A stretch of DNA of 64,000 nt from Gymnodinialimonas phycosphaerae (GTDB taxonomy: Bacteria; Pseudomonadota; Alphaproteobacteria; Rhodobacterales; Rhodobacteraceae): assembly GCF_019195455.1 (NCBI RefSeq), contig NZ_JAIMBW010000001.1:2418001-2482000 (forward strand). The letters are read 5' to 3'. The notes under the pieces are model-generated. The model was not told the origin of the DNA. It worked only from the letters and a program-made list of their open reading frames with translations, and did no database searches. The position numbers were made by a program, and so were the translations under genes. Below are positions 43,925-53,413 of this stretch, in pieces; within the stretch, counting starts at the first letter, position 1; every line of letters starts with the position of its first letter.

Positions 43925-45922
43925 CTAATCCGACATGCCCAAATCGTCACTCGGGTCCATCGCGGCCATCCGTGCCACGGAGCGTCCACGTTCGAGAACT
44001 GTTTGGGCGGAAGCTGTTTTGTCTTGTGTGTCATCATCCAAGCCTTCGAATTCCGCCTCTCGTGCAGAAGGAACTGGCGCATTCTTCACTTTTTCCGGCA
44101 ACTCATGCGCTCGATCAATGCCTCCTTCTTCGTCTTCGGCACTTGTGGCATCGGGGTCATTCGCAGGGGAGGCTATCGGTGTCATCGCGCTCCAATCATC
44201 CATCGGTGGTTTGAGTGGGGACTGCGCAATGCCAGTCGGCGGTTCAATCACGCGCGTCTTGAGTTGAGCATCGGCAAAGTATCTAACCTTTCGGGCGCGA
44301 ATTGGCGGGGCGCCGGAGACCAAAACAATCTCATCGTCGGGCGGCAGTTGCATGATCTCGCCGGGAGTCAGTAATGCACGCGCCGTCTCCTGCCGTGAGA
44401 CCATCAGGTGCCCAAGCCAGGGCGAAAGCCGATGACCTGCGTAGTTCTTCATGGCGCGTAACTCGGTCGTGGTACCGAGGGCATCGGATAGACGCTTCGC
44501 GGTCCGCTCATCATTTGTCGCGAAGGCGACGCGGACGTGGCAATTGTCGAGGATGGCGTTGTTCTGGCCATAGGCCTTCTCGATCTGGTTCAGCGACTGC
44601 GCGATCAGGAACGCCTTCAGACCGTAGCCCGCCATGAACGCCAGTTGCGTCTCAAAAAAGTCGAGGCGGCCCAAGGCCGGGAACTCGTCGAGCATGAACA
44701 AAAGCCGGTGTTGCTGCCTGGTTGTTACGAGATCTTCGGTCAATCGTCGGCCGATCTGGTTCAGGATTAGTCGGACTAATGGTTTCGTGCGCGAGATGTC
44801 GGACGGTGGCACCACGATATAAAGCGTCACTGGGCGCTCACCGGTGACCAGATCGGCAATCCGCCAATCGCAACGGGACGTCACAGCGGCGACCACAGGG
44901 TCACGGTAGAGGCCGAGGAAGGACATTGCGGTGGAGAGAACGCCAGAACACTCGTTCGGGGACTTGTTCAGAAGTTCGCGTGCGGCCTGTGCCACGACCG
45001 GATGCGGCCGGTCCCCCAAATGCGGCGTGTAGAGCATTGCGTTGAGCGTCGCGTTGATACTGCGCCTTGGATCGGAGAGGAAAGTGGCGACTCCGGCCAG
45101 TGTCTTGTCTTCGCCGGCATAGAGGACATGCAGGATCGCGCCGACCAGTAGGGAATGGCTGGTCTTCTCCCAGTGGCTGCGCCGCTCCAGGAGCCCATCG
45201 GGATCGACAAGTATGTCGGCGATGTTCTGGACATCGCGTACCTCCCGGACGCCGCGCCGGACCTCGAGTAGGGGATTGTAGGCGGCACTGGCCTCGTTTG
45301 TTGGATCGAAACGTAGCACGGGTCCGATCCGTGCGCGCCAGCCAGCGGTTAGCTGCCAGTTCTCACCCTTGATGTCATGGACGATGGCAGATCCGGGCCA
45401 GGTCAGCAGGCTGGGGATGACGAGCCCCACGCCCTTGCCGGACCGGGTCGGCGCGAAGCAGAGCACATGTTCGGGGCCGTCATGGCGGAGGTAGCTTCGG
45501 TCAAGCCGACCGAGGACGACCCCGTCCTCGCTGAGCAATCCGGCTGCAGTTGCGTCTGATGCCGTTGCCCATCGGGCCGAGCCGTAGGTGCTGACATCGC
45601 TCGCCTCGCGGGCGCGCAGCACCGACAGGAGGATGGCGACCAGGATAGCGGCAATTCCTCCTGCGCCCGCGATGGCGGCGCCTTCGACGAAGACCCGCGG
45701 GACGTAGGCGTCGTACCAATACCACCAGAGGAAGAAGTCCCAAGGTCGGTAGATGGGCCAGCCGAAGAGATCGGTCAGCGGCGGGCCGAGTGCTGCTTGG
45801 TGTCCGAGACGGAAGGCGACCCATTGCGTGGAGGCCCAAAGGAACGTGAGGACAACGAGGCTGACAATCACGAATTGTCCCCAGAGGATCACGGTGGCAG
45901 GCGCGGTGTCGGTCTGGCGCAT
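43925..45922 (-). CDS. traG: TraG, VirD4-type coupling protein
   Basis: A 665-residue coupling ATPase: two N-terminal membrane helices (~12-36 and ~80-102), Walker A APTRSGKG at 157-164, Walker B region LLFMLDEFPALG (~420) and a disordered acidic C-terminus. Intact. The start is ATG 45922 with AAAGGA upstream rather than a TTG at 45937. It would bring the relaxase-DNA complex to the channel, but both the relaxase and the channel are broken here. Confidence 0.93.
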   Translation of the reverse strand: MRQTDTAPATVILWGQFVIVSLVVLTFLWASTQWVAFRLGHQAALGPPLTDLFGWPIYRPWDFFLWWYWYDAYVPRVFVEGAAIAGAGGIAAILVAILLSVLRAREASDVSTYGSARWATASDATAAGLLSEDGVVLGRLDRSYLRHDGPEHVLCFAPTRSGKGVGLVIPSLLTWPGSAIVHDIKGENWQLTAGWRARIGPVLRFDPTNEASAAYNPLLEVRRGVREVRDVQNIADILVDPDGLLERRSHWEKTSHSLLVGAILHVLYAGEDKTLAGVATFLSDPRRSINATLNAMLYTPHLGDRPHPVVAQAARELLNKSPNECSGVLSTAMSFLGLYRDPVVAAVTSRCDWRIADLVTGERPVTLYIVVPPSDISRTKPLVRLILNQIGRRLTEDLVTTRQQHRLLFMLDEFPALGRLDFFETQLAFMAGYGLKAFLIAQSLNQIEKAYGQNNAILDNCHVRVAFATNDERTAKRLSDALGTTTELRAMKNYAGHRLSPWLGHLMVSRQETARALLTPGEIMQLPPDDEIVLVSGAPPIRARKVRYFADAQLKTRVIEPPTGIAQSPLKPPMDDWSAMTPIASPANDPDATSAEDEEGGIDRAHELPEKVKNAPVPSAREAEFEGLDDDTQDKTASAQTVLERGRSVARMAAMDPSDDLGMSD

Positions 45923-45937
45923 GGGTGTTCCTTTCAA

Positions 45938-47684
45938 TCAGCGGCTGAGGCCGCGACGGCGACCGAGGGTCCAATCAATACCACCACCCGAGCGGACCAT
46001 TCCGGAGACCGAGCGTCCGAGTTGCCGGTCCAATTGCGGTGTCCAGGGAACGAGGGAGAACCCCAGCCCGTCATCGATCATGGCGAAGCGGCCCGAGGCG
46101 AGATTGAGGCGTTGGCGGTAGGTCCCTTCGACAGCGTCGCCCTCGTGGTGGCGGTAGCGGATCAGACCGGTCTGCGTAGCGAGCTTTGTTGCCTGCGCTT
46201 CCAGTTCGCGAGTCCGCAGCATGGAAAGGAGGTCGCGGGAGAAGACCACCCGTTTTCCCTGCCGTTGCGCCAGCCCCATGTCCACGAGATTGTTTGCGCG
46301 GCAGGCCATGGCCGTCCGCACCTCAGCCCCAAACCCTGATCCACTTAGCGGTACGCGATCACGAGCCAGTTGCAACCGATCGAGCCAGGTCGCGCCCTTG
46401 GCCCCGATCTGAGCGGACAGGTCCAGATCGGACCTGCCAACCAGTGCCAGCCGCGGTCGACCGCCCGCTTTCGGGGTCCACAGGCGCGCCTCGACGATGC
46501 CACCTTGGCCCGTGTCGCCGGTCGCCGCGATTTCTGGAAAACGTAGGTGATGAACACGCCCGTCAACCCCGTCGATGATTGCATAGGCCGTGTCGCGATG
46601 TTCGTCTTGCAGGCCCCTCTCGACGAGCCGACCGAGAATTGGGCTCGTGGGCGTGCCTTCGATAGCGAAGTCGAAATCCGCGCAGTCCGGGCCATTTTCC
46701 AGTGCGCGATGCATCGTCTTGATGATGTCGCCACGCAGGCCGAGATCGCGCAGTGTGTTTTCTGCCCCCGGCTTCAACTCCCAAACGGCTGGGAGGACGG
46801 GCGTCGCCAATCCCAATCGCTCCAGCTTTTGCGCGCGCCCGATCATCAGGCGGCGCAGCTCCGGGTTGCGGGGCTCTGGCGTTCCCCGGCGCAGATCGAC
46901 AATGCGCGCATGATCGTCGGCCAAGGCGCGCAACCCGCGGTCAAGGTCGGTCGAGCGTTCGGTGGTGACCTGGCGTTCCAGGTCGCTGGTGATTTCGCGC
47001 GCGCTCCGGAGGCCGAGTTCGAGTTGCACAAGAACTTCGGCGCGCGCGCAGGCCATGGGCGATGTAGTCTCGTGAGATGACCAGGTCTCGACCGTCATCG
47101 GCTTTGCCGCGCACGAGAATGTGGACATGCGGGTTGTCGGTGCTCCAGTGGTCAACTGCCGCCCAGTCGAGCTTCGTGCCCAGGTCACGCTCGGCGCGAG
47201 CCATCGGGTCGCGGGTGAAGGCGCGCAGGTCTTCGAGTTCTTGGGCATCCTCGGGCGACACGATGAACCGGAAGTGATGGCGATCCTCCTCCCAAGTCGC
47301 CGAGAGTGTACGACCTTCAACCGTGTCGCTGTCGTGGCCAAAGAAATCGGCGCGTTGCCCGTTCTGGCTGACCCCGTCGCGTTGCAGATAACCGATGTGT
47401 TGGGCGAGCGGAGCGGAGCGGTATCGGGCCCCACGGTGTCGGACTACTCGAGCCTTTATGACGACGCGGCGGGAAGTGCGGGGGAGCCCTTTGGCGGTCC
47501 GGACAAAACGTCCCCGGCCGTCGGTAGCTCCGCGGCCTCCTGATCCACCGAAACCTTTCCCCATATGGCCGGTCTTTCGGGCCGCACGAATGACTTCGCC
47601 GACGAACCTAGTGACCCGGCGAGATGAGGGGTCCCTGTTTAGGATGCGGCCACGGCGCGGACGAAAATTGTCGTTCCGGCTCAT
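45938..47684 (-). pseudogene. Relaxase (VirD2-like, DUF3363) with a frameshift
   Basis: The 5' part, from ATG 47684 (AAGGAT upstream), encodes the relaxase N-terminus with the HVH motif (DNPHVHILVRG) and runs to DYIAHGLRAR. The homologous sequence continues in a different frame from about 47041 (AEVLVQLELGLRSAREI) to the stop at 45938. The switch lies in a GC-dinucleotide run at 47041-47049; loss of two bases or gain of one explains it. Either the gene is inactive or the assembly has an error there. The C-terminal part fits the DUF3363 relaxase family. Confidence 0.85.
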
Positions 47685-47753
47685 GGCATTGATCCTTGCC
47701 AAAAGGCATCGGCACTACAAAAATCTTTTTTGATCAGATGCTTGCCGAAAAAG

Positions 47754-47783
47754 CCGGCACGGTTGGTCCTGAACCGGCACGGT
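47754..47783. repeat. Two copies of CCGGCACGGT upstream of the relaxase
   Basis: The 10-mer CCGGCACGGT is at 47754-47763 and again at 47774-47783, 70 bp before the relaxase start. Direct repeats beside a relaxase gene are a usual part of an oriT, but no nic-site motif is recognised. Confidence 0.4.
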
Positions 47784-47808
47784 AAATTGATCCAACAAAC
47801 AACCGCAT

Positions 47809-47833
47809 GCCTGGCCAGAGTGCCAGGCCTTTT
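47809..47833 (+). terminator. Hairpin followed by T-run
   Basis: GCCTGGC (47809-47815) pairs with GCCAGGC (47822-47828) around a six-base loop, and CTTTT follows on the plus strand. No plus-strand gene precedes it; it lies between the transglycosylase and relaxase genes. Confidence 0.35.
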
Positions 47834-47931
47834 ATCTCGCAACTTTTCCGTAGAGATTTCGTGCTTCCCTTCACTCTGACGGAACTCGCCGGCGGAGCAC
47901 GCTAGCCTGCGCGAGTGTGCGAACTTCATGC

Positions 47932-48624
47932 TCATGGCGTTTCCGATCGGCCGAGAGGCACAAACAAGCCGTGCGGAATATCGCGGTCATCGGATTGAGG
48001 GCCGGTTACAGCCTCGTCCATGGTCGCGATTGGAGTCGCAGCAAATGGCGGTGCCTCACGCCAGTCCTGCGGTCGCAACGGCAGTTCGTCAGCAAAAGTA
48101 GCATCCTGCTGCGCACTGATGATTGGCGCCAGAACGGCAAGGAAGTTGCGCGTTTCGGTGGGTAGGGAGCGTCCCGTGGCGAGATATTCTGCGTATCGCG
48201 CAGGTCCTGCATTGTAGGCCGCAAGGAAGCCCGGCGATCCGAAGTGGTCGTACATGGCGCGCAGATAGGCCGTTCCGGCGAGGATGTTTTCGCGGGGATC
48301 AAAAAGGTCATCTCCAAAGCCATGGTTCCGGCGCAAGTCGGACCAGGTGCCGGGCATGATCTGCATCAGACCCATGGCGCCTGCGCTACTGACGGCACGC
48401 GGATTGCCCGCACTTTCGACCTCGATCACAGCGCTGATCCACGCGGCTGGAACGCCAAACCTTTGCGCGGCTTCTGCGATGTGGGCGTCAAACGACTGCT
48501 GCTCGGCTGCTTCAGGCATGCGATCTTGTGCCATCGCCATCGTCGGTGCCACTGCAGACGGAGCGCACATGGTCAACACGAGCGCGGTGGTACAAGCAGA
48601 GCGATTGATGTCGGATGGGCGCAC
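47932..48624 (-). CDS. Lytic transglycosylase (VirB1-like)
   Basis: A 230-residue SLT-domain protein with a signal peptide (cleavage near MAMAQ, residue ~33), catalytic Glu in VESAGNP (residue 70), GAMGLMQIMPGTW and AYNAGPARYAEYL. It probably opens peptidoglycan for the conjugation channel. The predicted start (GTG at 48624) lies in DNA that also encodes the opposite-strand permease, so its original first codons may have been replaced at a junction. Confidence 0.85.
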   Translation of the reverse strand: MRPSDINRSACTTALVLTMCAPSAVAPTMAMAQDRMPEAAEQQSFDAHIAEAAQRFGVPAAWISAVIEVESAGNPRAVSSAGAMGLMQIMPGTWSDLRRNHGFGDDLFDPRENILAGTAYLRAMYDHFGSPGFLAAYNAGPARYAEYLATGRSLPTETRNFLAVLAPIISAQQDATFADELPLRPQDWREAPPFAATPIATMDEAVTGPQSDDRDIPHGLFVPLGRSETP

Positions 48625-49447
48625 GCGTCCGCTGGTCGAGATCGCGATGGCGGCGATGATCGTGGTGATCCTGATCCTGCCGGTGACGGCGCTGTTCGGG
48701 ACGGCGCTAGTGGTGACCTACGGCCTGCCTCTGACGCTCGAAACGGCAACCCTCGCCAATTTTCGCCAGATCCTGTTCGAGCAATCGGTGACCGCGCGCG
48801 CATTTGGCAATTCGACCCTGACCGCGGGTCTTGCCGCTCTGGTCATCGCGGCGGCCTGCGTGTTGCTGGCGCGGCTGCTGTCCGGGCCGCCGGGCGTGGC
48901 GCGCGGCATCGGGCGGGGCATCGCCTTTGCCGCCGAAATCACTTACGCCATCCCCGGCCTGGTGCTGTCGGTCGCATTTATCCTTACCTTCATCCGCCCG
49001 CTTCCATGGCTGGACGTGTCGATCTACAACACGCTTGGCATCATCTTCGGGGCCTATCTCTGCGCCTTCTTCGCGGTGGCGCTGAAGCCGATATCGGCGG
49101 CCTACCTGCAACTCGACCCGGCGCTCGACGAGGCAGCAAAGGTCGCGGGCGCGGGCTATTGGCGACGGCTTTGGCGGATCACGCTGCCGCTGCTGGCGCC
49201 TGCCGCCGCATCCGGCGCAATTCTCGTTTTCCTGATCGCCTATAACGAGATCACGGTCTCGGCGCTGTTGTGGTCGACGGGGACCGAGACCATCGGCACC
49301 GCGATCTACAACTATGAGAGTGGCGGTGCCACGACGCTGGCCTCTGCGATGGCGGCGGTGACGGTAGTGGCCAAGATCGGGCTTTTGCTGGCGCTCGACA
49401 TCATGGGGCGCTGGCTGCCGCGCGGCGTGGTGCCTTGGCGGCCATAG
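48608..49447 (+). CDS. FbpB-like ABC permease, C-terminal half only
   Basis: A 279-residue frame that matches the second half of two-domain Fe3+/phosphonate-type permeases (FbpB-like, usually 530-700 residues). It has one core domain and a coupling loop LDEAAKVAGAGYWRRLWRITLP near residue 182. Upstream of 48608 the frame runs through antisense transglycosylase DNA, so the first half is gone. Some single-domain permeases of this size exist, but the lack of a partner permease nearby favours truncation. Its 3' end overlaps the convergent ATPase gene by 47 bp. Confidence 0.7.
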   Translation: MSDGRTRPLVEIAMAAMIVVILILPVTALFGTALVVTYGLPLTLETATLANFRQILFEQSVTARAFGNSTLTAGLAALVIAAACVLLARLLSGPPGVARGIGRGIAFAAEITYAIPGLVLSVAFILTFIRPLPWLDVSIYNTLGIIFGAYLCAFFAVALKPISAAYLQLDPALDEAAKVAGAGYWRRLWRITLPLLAPAAASGAILVFLIAYNEITVSALLWSTGTETIGTAIYNYESGGATTLASAMAAVTVVAKIGLLLALDIMGRWLPRGVVPWRP

Positions 49448-50486
49448 CGGCTTCGGGGAGAAGCCAGCCGCCGGTCAACCGCAGGCCGATGGCCTCGCCC
49501 GCGCGCGCCGGGCGGTTCAGGTGGACCGGCAACGGCTCGGCCAGACCCTCCACGGCAACCAACGCCTCCCACAAGCCGCCGCGATAGAGAACCGAGAGGG
49601 TGCGGCCTGCGACGGCCCCCTCTGCACCCGGATCGGTCGCCGTGATGTCAGAGGGTCGCAGCATCGCGCTGCGCGGGCCGGTCTCGGCACCGTTCAGGAC
49701 GCGCAGGAAGACGCGCTGACCTGCGATCAGGGCGGTGCCTTGCGCAATTTCGACCGGCAGAACGACGCCCTGTCCGATGAAGCGCGCAATCTCCTCCGAA
49801 GCGGGACGCTCGTAGATCTCCTGCGGGGTGCCGACTTGCAGGAACCGCCCCGCCGACATGACCGCCATCCGGTCCGCCACCGCCATCGCCTCGCGCTGAT
49901 CGTGGGTGATGTAGAGGGTGGTTGCGCCAGAGGCCGCGTGGAAGGCGAGCAGCTCGCGCTCCATCGCGCCGCGCAGATGCGGGTCGAGATTGGCCAGCGG
50001 CTCATCCATCAGGATCGTGCGCGCGCCTTGCGCCAGACAGCGGGCAAGGGCCACGCGCTGCCGCTGCCCGCCCGACAATTCCGCCGGACGACGGGTGGCG
50101 AACGGCTGCAACGCGACCGTGGCGAGGTGTCGGTCGGCGGCGCGGGCGGCGTCATTGCGTGAAGCGCCGGCGGTTTCAATCGGGAAGGCGACATTACCGC
50201 GGACATCAAGATGCGGCCAGAGCGCGTAGGACTGGAACACCACGCCAAACCCCCGCCCCTCGGGCGGGACGTGCAAGCCCGGGCCGCTGACCGGCTCGCC
50301 GTGCAGGCGGATGCTGCCTGCATCAGCAGTCTCCAGCCCCGCGATCAGGCGCAGAAGGGTGGATTTGCCACAACCCGATGCGCCGACGATGGCGAAGAAC
50401 TCCGCCTCGGCGATGTCGATGCTGAGGCCATCCACGACGGCTTGGCCGCCAAAACGCTTTGTCAGGCCGTCGATCTGAAGGGTCAT
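49401..50486 (-). CDS. FbpC/PotA-like ABC transporter ATP-binding protein
   Basis: A 361-residue ATPase with Walker A GASGCGKST (~34-42), signature LSGGQRQRVALARCL (~135-149), Walker B ILMDEP and a C-terminal TOBE-like domain. It is probably the partner of the truncated FbpB-like permease although it lies on the other strand. It is also on the same strand as, and 147 bp after, the binding-protein operon at 50634-56616, which has its own ATPase. No binding protein of the Fbp type is close. Related systems carry iron or 2-aminoethylphosphonate; the substrate is open. Confidence 0.85.
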   Translation of the reverse strand: MTLQIDGLTKRFGGQAVVDGLSIDIAEAEFFAIVGASGCGKSTLLRLIAGLETADAGSIRLHGEPVSGPGLHVPPEGRGFGVVFQSYALWPHLDVRGNVAFPIETAGASRNDAARAADRHLATVALQPFATRRPAELSGGQRQRVALARCLAQGARTILMDEPLANLDPHLRGAMERELLAFHAASGATTLYITHDQREAMAVADRMAVMSAGRFLQVGTPQEIYERPASEEIARFIGQGVVLPVEIAQGTALIAGQRVFLRVLNGAETGPRSAMLRPSDITATDPGAEGAVAGRTLSVLYRGGLWEALVAVEGLAEPLPVHLNRPARAGEAIGLRLTGGWLLPEAAMAAKAPRRAAASAP

Positions 50487-50633
50487 GGCGCGTCATCCAT
50501 TTGTTGCCGTTGCACTGTAGGGCCCATATTTCCGAAGGCCAATTGGCGATTAGCGATTAGCGATAGCAATGGGGCAAACGAGCCGAGGAGCCGCTATTTT
50601 CAGCAATTGTTGAGCCGTTCATGACGTTGTCCG

Positions 50634-51710
50634 CTAATCTGCACGGGGCAGGCGAACGGTAACTGCGATAGCATCGTGATCGGACAGGATAGTGCCGTCC
50701 TCACCGACTGCCGGGACCACTTTCGGCTCGGAGGCGACAAGGCCCCGGCTGAACAACCAGTCGATCTTGCCTGGAACCCGGCCCGTTGCGCGCGCGTCGT
50801 CGGGATCGAGAAACCGTTGGGTTGGCATATGGGGTACGTTGCACGTGGTCCAATCGAAGCCAGCAGCGGCCATGGTGTCGAACATCGGCTCGTGCGGCAC
50901 GACATCAGACCGCTTCTGCGGATCCTCCGGCACCCCGGCGGTCCGCTCGGCCCAGCTGCGCGTCGAAGTGTTCACATCTCCCCCGATCAGGACGGGGGCA
51001 GAGGGATCATAGTGCCCGATCAATTCGACCAGTCGCACCATCTGGCCCGCGCGATGCGCCGGATCTGAATGGCTTTCCAGATGCACGCCCACCACAGTGA
51101 CCGCGACCCCGTCGAGCATCACTTGCCCGCCGATGGCGATGCGCCCGCCCACCCGCGGCTCGCCCCGGGTCCAGCCGAACCACTTGCCCTCAGCCTCCAG
51201 CCGGAAGAGGACGGGACGGCGCAGCGCCAGCCGCGACAGAATGGCGTTGCCGTGAAACCCGATATTGTTGGCTTGCTCGGCGTGATCGGCGCGTTCGCCT
51301 TCCGTCCCAAGGTCCAGCTCGACGAACTCGACACCATAGGCGTAGGTCTGCCCAATAGCCTTCGCCAATTCCGCCGTACGGTGGGTGTTGCCAGTCCGGG
51401 CCATGCCTTTGTCGATCTCGGTCATCAGGCAGACATCAGCACCCTCGCGCAGCAGGACATCGGCCGTTTGCGGCAGATGGCGCAGGCGCTCGACATTCCA
51501 GGCGACGATGCGCATGGTCCCCTGCCCGTCCGGGCCAGCGGGCGACACCGACCCAACCTCGATCTGGGCGAGGGCGGGGATGGCGTCATGGGCGGCGCGA
51601 AAGCTGGCCATGTCATCTGGGCCGTCACGCAGGCGCGCGCGCGTCTGGGCGGGCACCTCTGTCAGGGCCTGGACGGTTTGCAACACGGGGCGATGGATCC
51701 AATTGGTCAT
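50634..51710 (-). CDS. Endonuclease/exonuclease/phosphatase-fold enzyme
   Basis: A 358-residue EEP-superfamily protein: RIVAWNVERL near residue 68, the catalytic Glu in CLMTEIDKG, VVGVHLESHSDPAHR, LIGGDVNTS and the final SDHDAIAV. The start at ATG 51710 overlaps the preceding GDPD gene (ATGA). The family includes nucleases and lipid or inositol-phosphate phosphatases. In this operon a phosphodiesterase or phosphomonoesterase acting on an imported organophosphate is most likely. No signal peptide is seen, so it acts in the cytoplasm. Confidence 0.82.
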   Translation of the reverse strand: MTNWIHRPVLQTVQALTEVPAQTRARLRDGPDDMASFRAAHDAIPALAQIEVGSVSPAGPDGQGTMRIVAWNVERLRHLPQTADVLLREGADVCLMTEIDKGMARTGNTHRTAELAKAIGQTYAYGVEFVELDLGTEGERADHAEQANNIGFHGNAILSRLALRRPVLFRLEAEGKWFGWTRGEPRVGGRIAIGGQVMLDGVAVTVVGVHLESHSDPAHRAGQMVRLVELIGHYDPSAPVLIGGDVNTSTRSWAERTAGVPEDPQKRSDVVPHEPMFDTMAAAGFDWTTCNVPHMPTQRFLDPDDARATGRVPGKIDWLFSRGLVASEPKVVPAVGEDGTILSDHDAIAVTVRLPRAD

Positions 51711-52528
51711 GCGTCGATGTCCCTTGGGGGTGCGACACCGGCCTCTGCCACAAGGGCGGCGACCCATCCGACATCATCGCTCGACAACGTATCAATGGCT
51801 CCAGCCGCCAGCGCGTCCTTGAGGGAAGGACGCGGATCGAGACCTGCGAGCGTGATACGCTCGATCACGGTGGGAGAATAGGCGTGGCAGCGATTGACGA
51901 CACCTGCTTCGTGCAGCCGCATCGCATTCCCTGCATCCCAGACGGACAGGTCGATGCACAACTCGTCAAGTCGGGCCGAGACCGCAACCTGCACCGGGTC
52001 GCCATGGCGGGCATGGACGATACCGCCGGTCGTGATCCCCGGTATCTGGGTCTTGAGCCAGCGCAGGCTCACATGGTCGAAGGAGATCATCATGACGCGC
52101 GCCCTGTCGGCAGGGTCCTCCAGCACTTCGGCCAACCGTTTGGCATAGTGGGGCAGATTGCGGCGTTCCTTGATCTCCACCTCGAAGCCCAGATCCAGAT
52201 CGCGGGCCACCGCGAGGGCCTCGGTCAGGGTCAGGACCGGCTCGCCCGCGAAGGCTGGAGCAAACCAGCCGCCCGCATCCAGCTGGCGGATCGCTTCAAG
52301 GGGGATATCGGCGACTATCCCACTCCCGTCCGTTGTCCGGTCGACGCTCAGGTCGTGCATCAGCACGATCTCGCCGTCGGCGGTCAAAACCGTGTCGATC
52401 TCGGCGGTGGTGCCACCGTGGGCACGGGTGGCAAGGAAGGCGGCGACGGTGTTTTCCGGCGCGCCGACCGAGTGGCCGCGGTGGCCACAGACATGGACAA
52501 AGCCGTTGGTTGCGAAATCCCATTGCAT
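51707..52528 (-). CDS. Glycerophosphodiester phosphodiesterase (copy 1)
   Basis: A 273-residue GDPD: HRG motif in GHRGHSVGAPENT (~16-28), EIDTVLTADGEIVLMHD (~43-59) and a TIM-barrel remainder with EVEIKE. It cleaves glycerophosphodiesters to glycerol-3-phosphate and an alcohol. There is no signal peptide, so it is cytoplasmic, after uptake by the transporter encoded just upstream (12 bp). Confidence 0.9.
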   Translation of the reverse strand: MQWDFATNGFVHVCGHRGHSVGAPENTVAAFLATRAHGGTTAEIDTVLTADGEIVLMHDLSVDRTTDGSGIVADIPLEAIRQLDAGGWFAPAFAGEPVLTLTEALAVARDLDLGFEVEIKERRNLPHYAKRLAEVLEDPADRARVMMISFDHVSLRWLKTQIPGITTGGIVHARHGDPVQVAVSARLDELCIDLSVWDAGNAMRLHEAGVVNRCHAYSPTVIERITLAGLDPRPSLKDALAAGAIDTLSSDDVGWVAALVAEAGVAPPRDIDA

Positions 52529-52540
52529 TGAAGTGTCCCT

Positions 52541-53413
52541 TCAGAGTTTGCCCATGCCCGAGGCAAGGACATCGTCGCGCAACACGCGACCAGCCAGAAA
52601 AAAGACGATGAGCATGGGCACCAGCAGGATGAAGGTCACCACGGCGGCATTCGGGAAGATAATGCCGCGCCCGCCGAGGTAGGTCCACAAGATCACCGGC
52701 AGGGTCTGCACGAAAGGCGATCCGATGATGAAGGTCTTCTCGAATTCCTCGAACGATGACACGAAGGTCAGGAGGCCGCCGGCGATGAATCCGGGCCAAG
52801 CCAGCGGGATCAGGATGTACCGCGCAATCGCGCCCGGCCCCGCCCCTAGCGTGCGGGCGGCGGCGATCAGATCGTTGGGAATGGCCTCGATCGTGGCCGC
52901 GAGGATACGGATCATCAGTGGCAGTGTTCCGACAGTCTGCACCAGAATCACGCCGGAAACGGTATAGACCAGATCGAGGCGAAAGAAGATCGCGCCGATG
53001 CCCACAGCCACGATGATACCGGGCACGATCAGGGGGGCGAGGACGAAGACCTCCACAAAGCGCTTCATCCTGAATGGCAGTTTGGCCAGCGCATAGGCTG
53101 TGGGCAACGCAAGGGTGGCCGTCAGGATCGTGACCGCGATGCCGATGCCGATGGAGAGGCCAAGCGCGCTGACGATGCTTGGATTACGCAATGCTCCGGA
53201 CCAATGATTAAGTGCACGCGAGGTTGGCAGGATATCGGGCGCGAACCAGCCGACCTGTGGATCGACTAGGGACCACAGCACCGTCACCAGCAGCGGCATC
53301 CCGAGAACGACGACGAAGGCCGCGCCGAGGCCCAGGGATATCCAGCGCCCATCCGCTTTGATGAAGGGCAGACGGTGATCTTTTGCCGCGGTTTGCGGGT
53401 GCTCGATGTTCAT
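52541..53413 (-). CDS. PotC-type ABC transporter permease
   Basis: A 290-residue permease, second of the pair. The coupling loop is near residue 190 (DLIAAARTLGAGPGAIARYILIPLAW, in part). The start is ATG 53413, overlapping the stop of the first permease; the longer open frame is antisense noise. Part of the six-gene operon 56616-50634. Confidence 0.9.
   Translation of the reverse strand: MNIEHPQTAAKDHRLPFIKADGRWISLGLGAAFVVVLGMPLLVTVLWSLVDPQVGWFAPDILPTSRALNHWSGALRNPSIVSALGLSIGIGIAVTILTATLALPTAYALAKLPFRMKRFVEVFVLAPLIVPGIIVAVGIGAIFFRLDLVYTVSGVILVQTVGTLPLMIRILAATIEAIPNDLIAAARTLGAGPGAIARYILIPLAWPGFIAGGLLTFVSSFEEFEKTFIIGSPFVQTLPVILWTYLGGRGIIFPNAAVVTFILLVPMLIVFFLAGRVLRDDVLASGMGKL

Noticed and set aside
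50546..50566. Three 7-bp repeats of the GCGATTA type before the FbpC-like gene
   Set aside because: Too short and the third copy imperfect; no array or known site fits.
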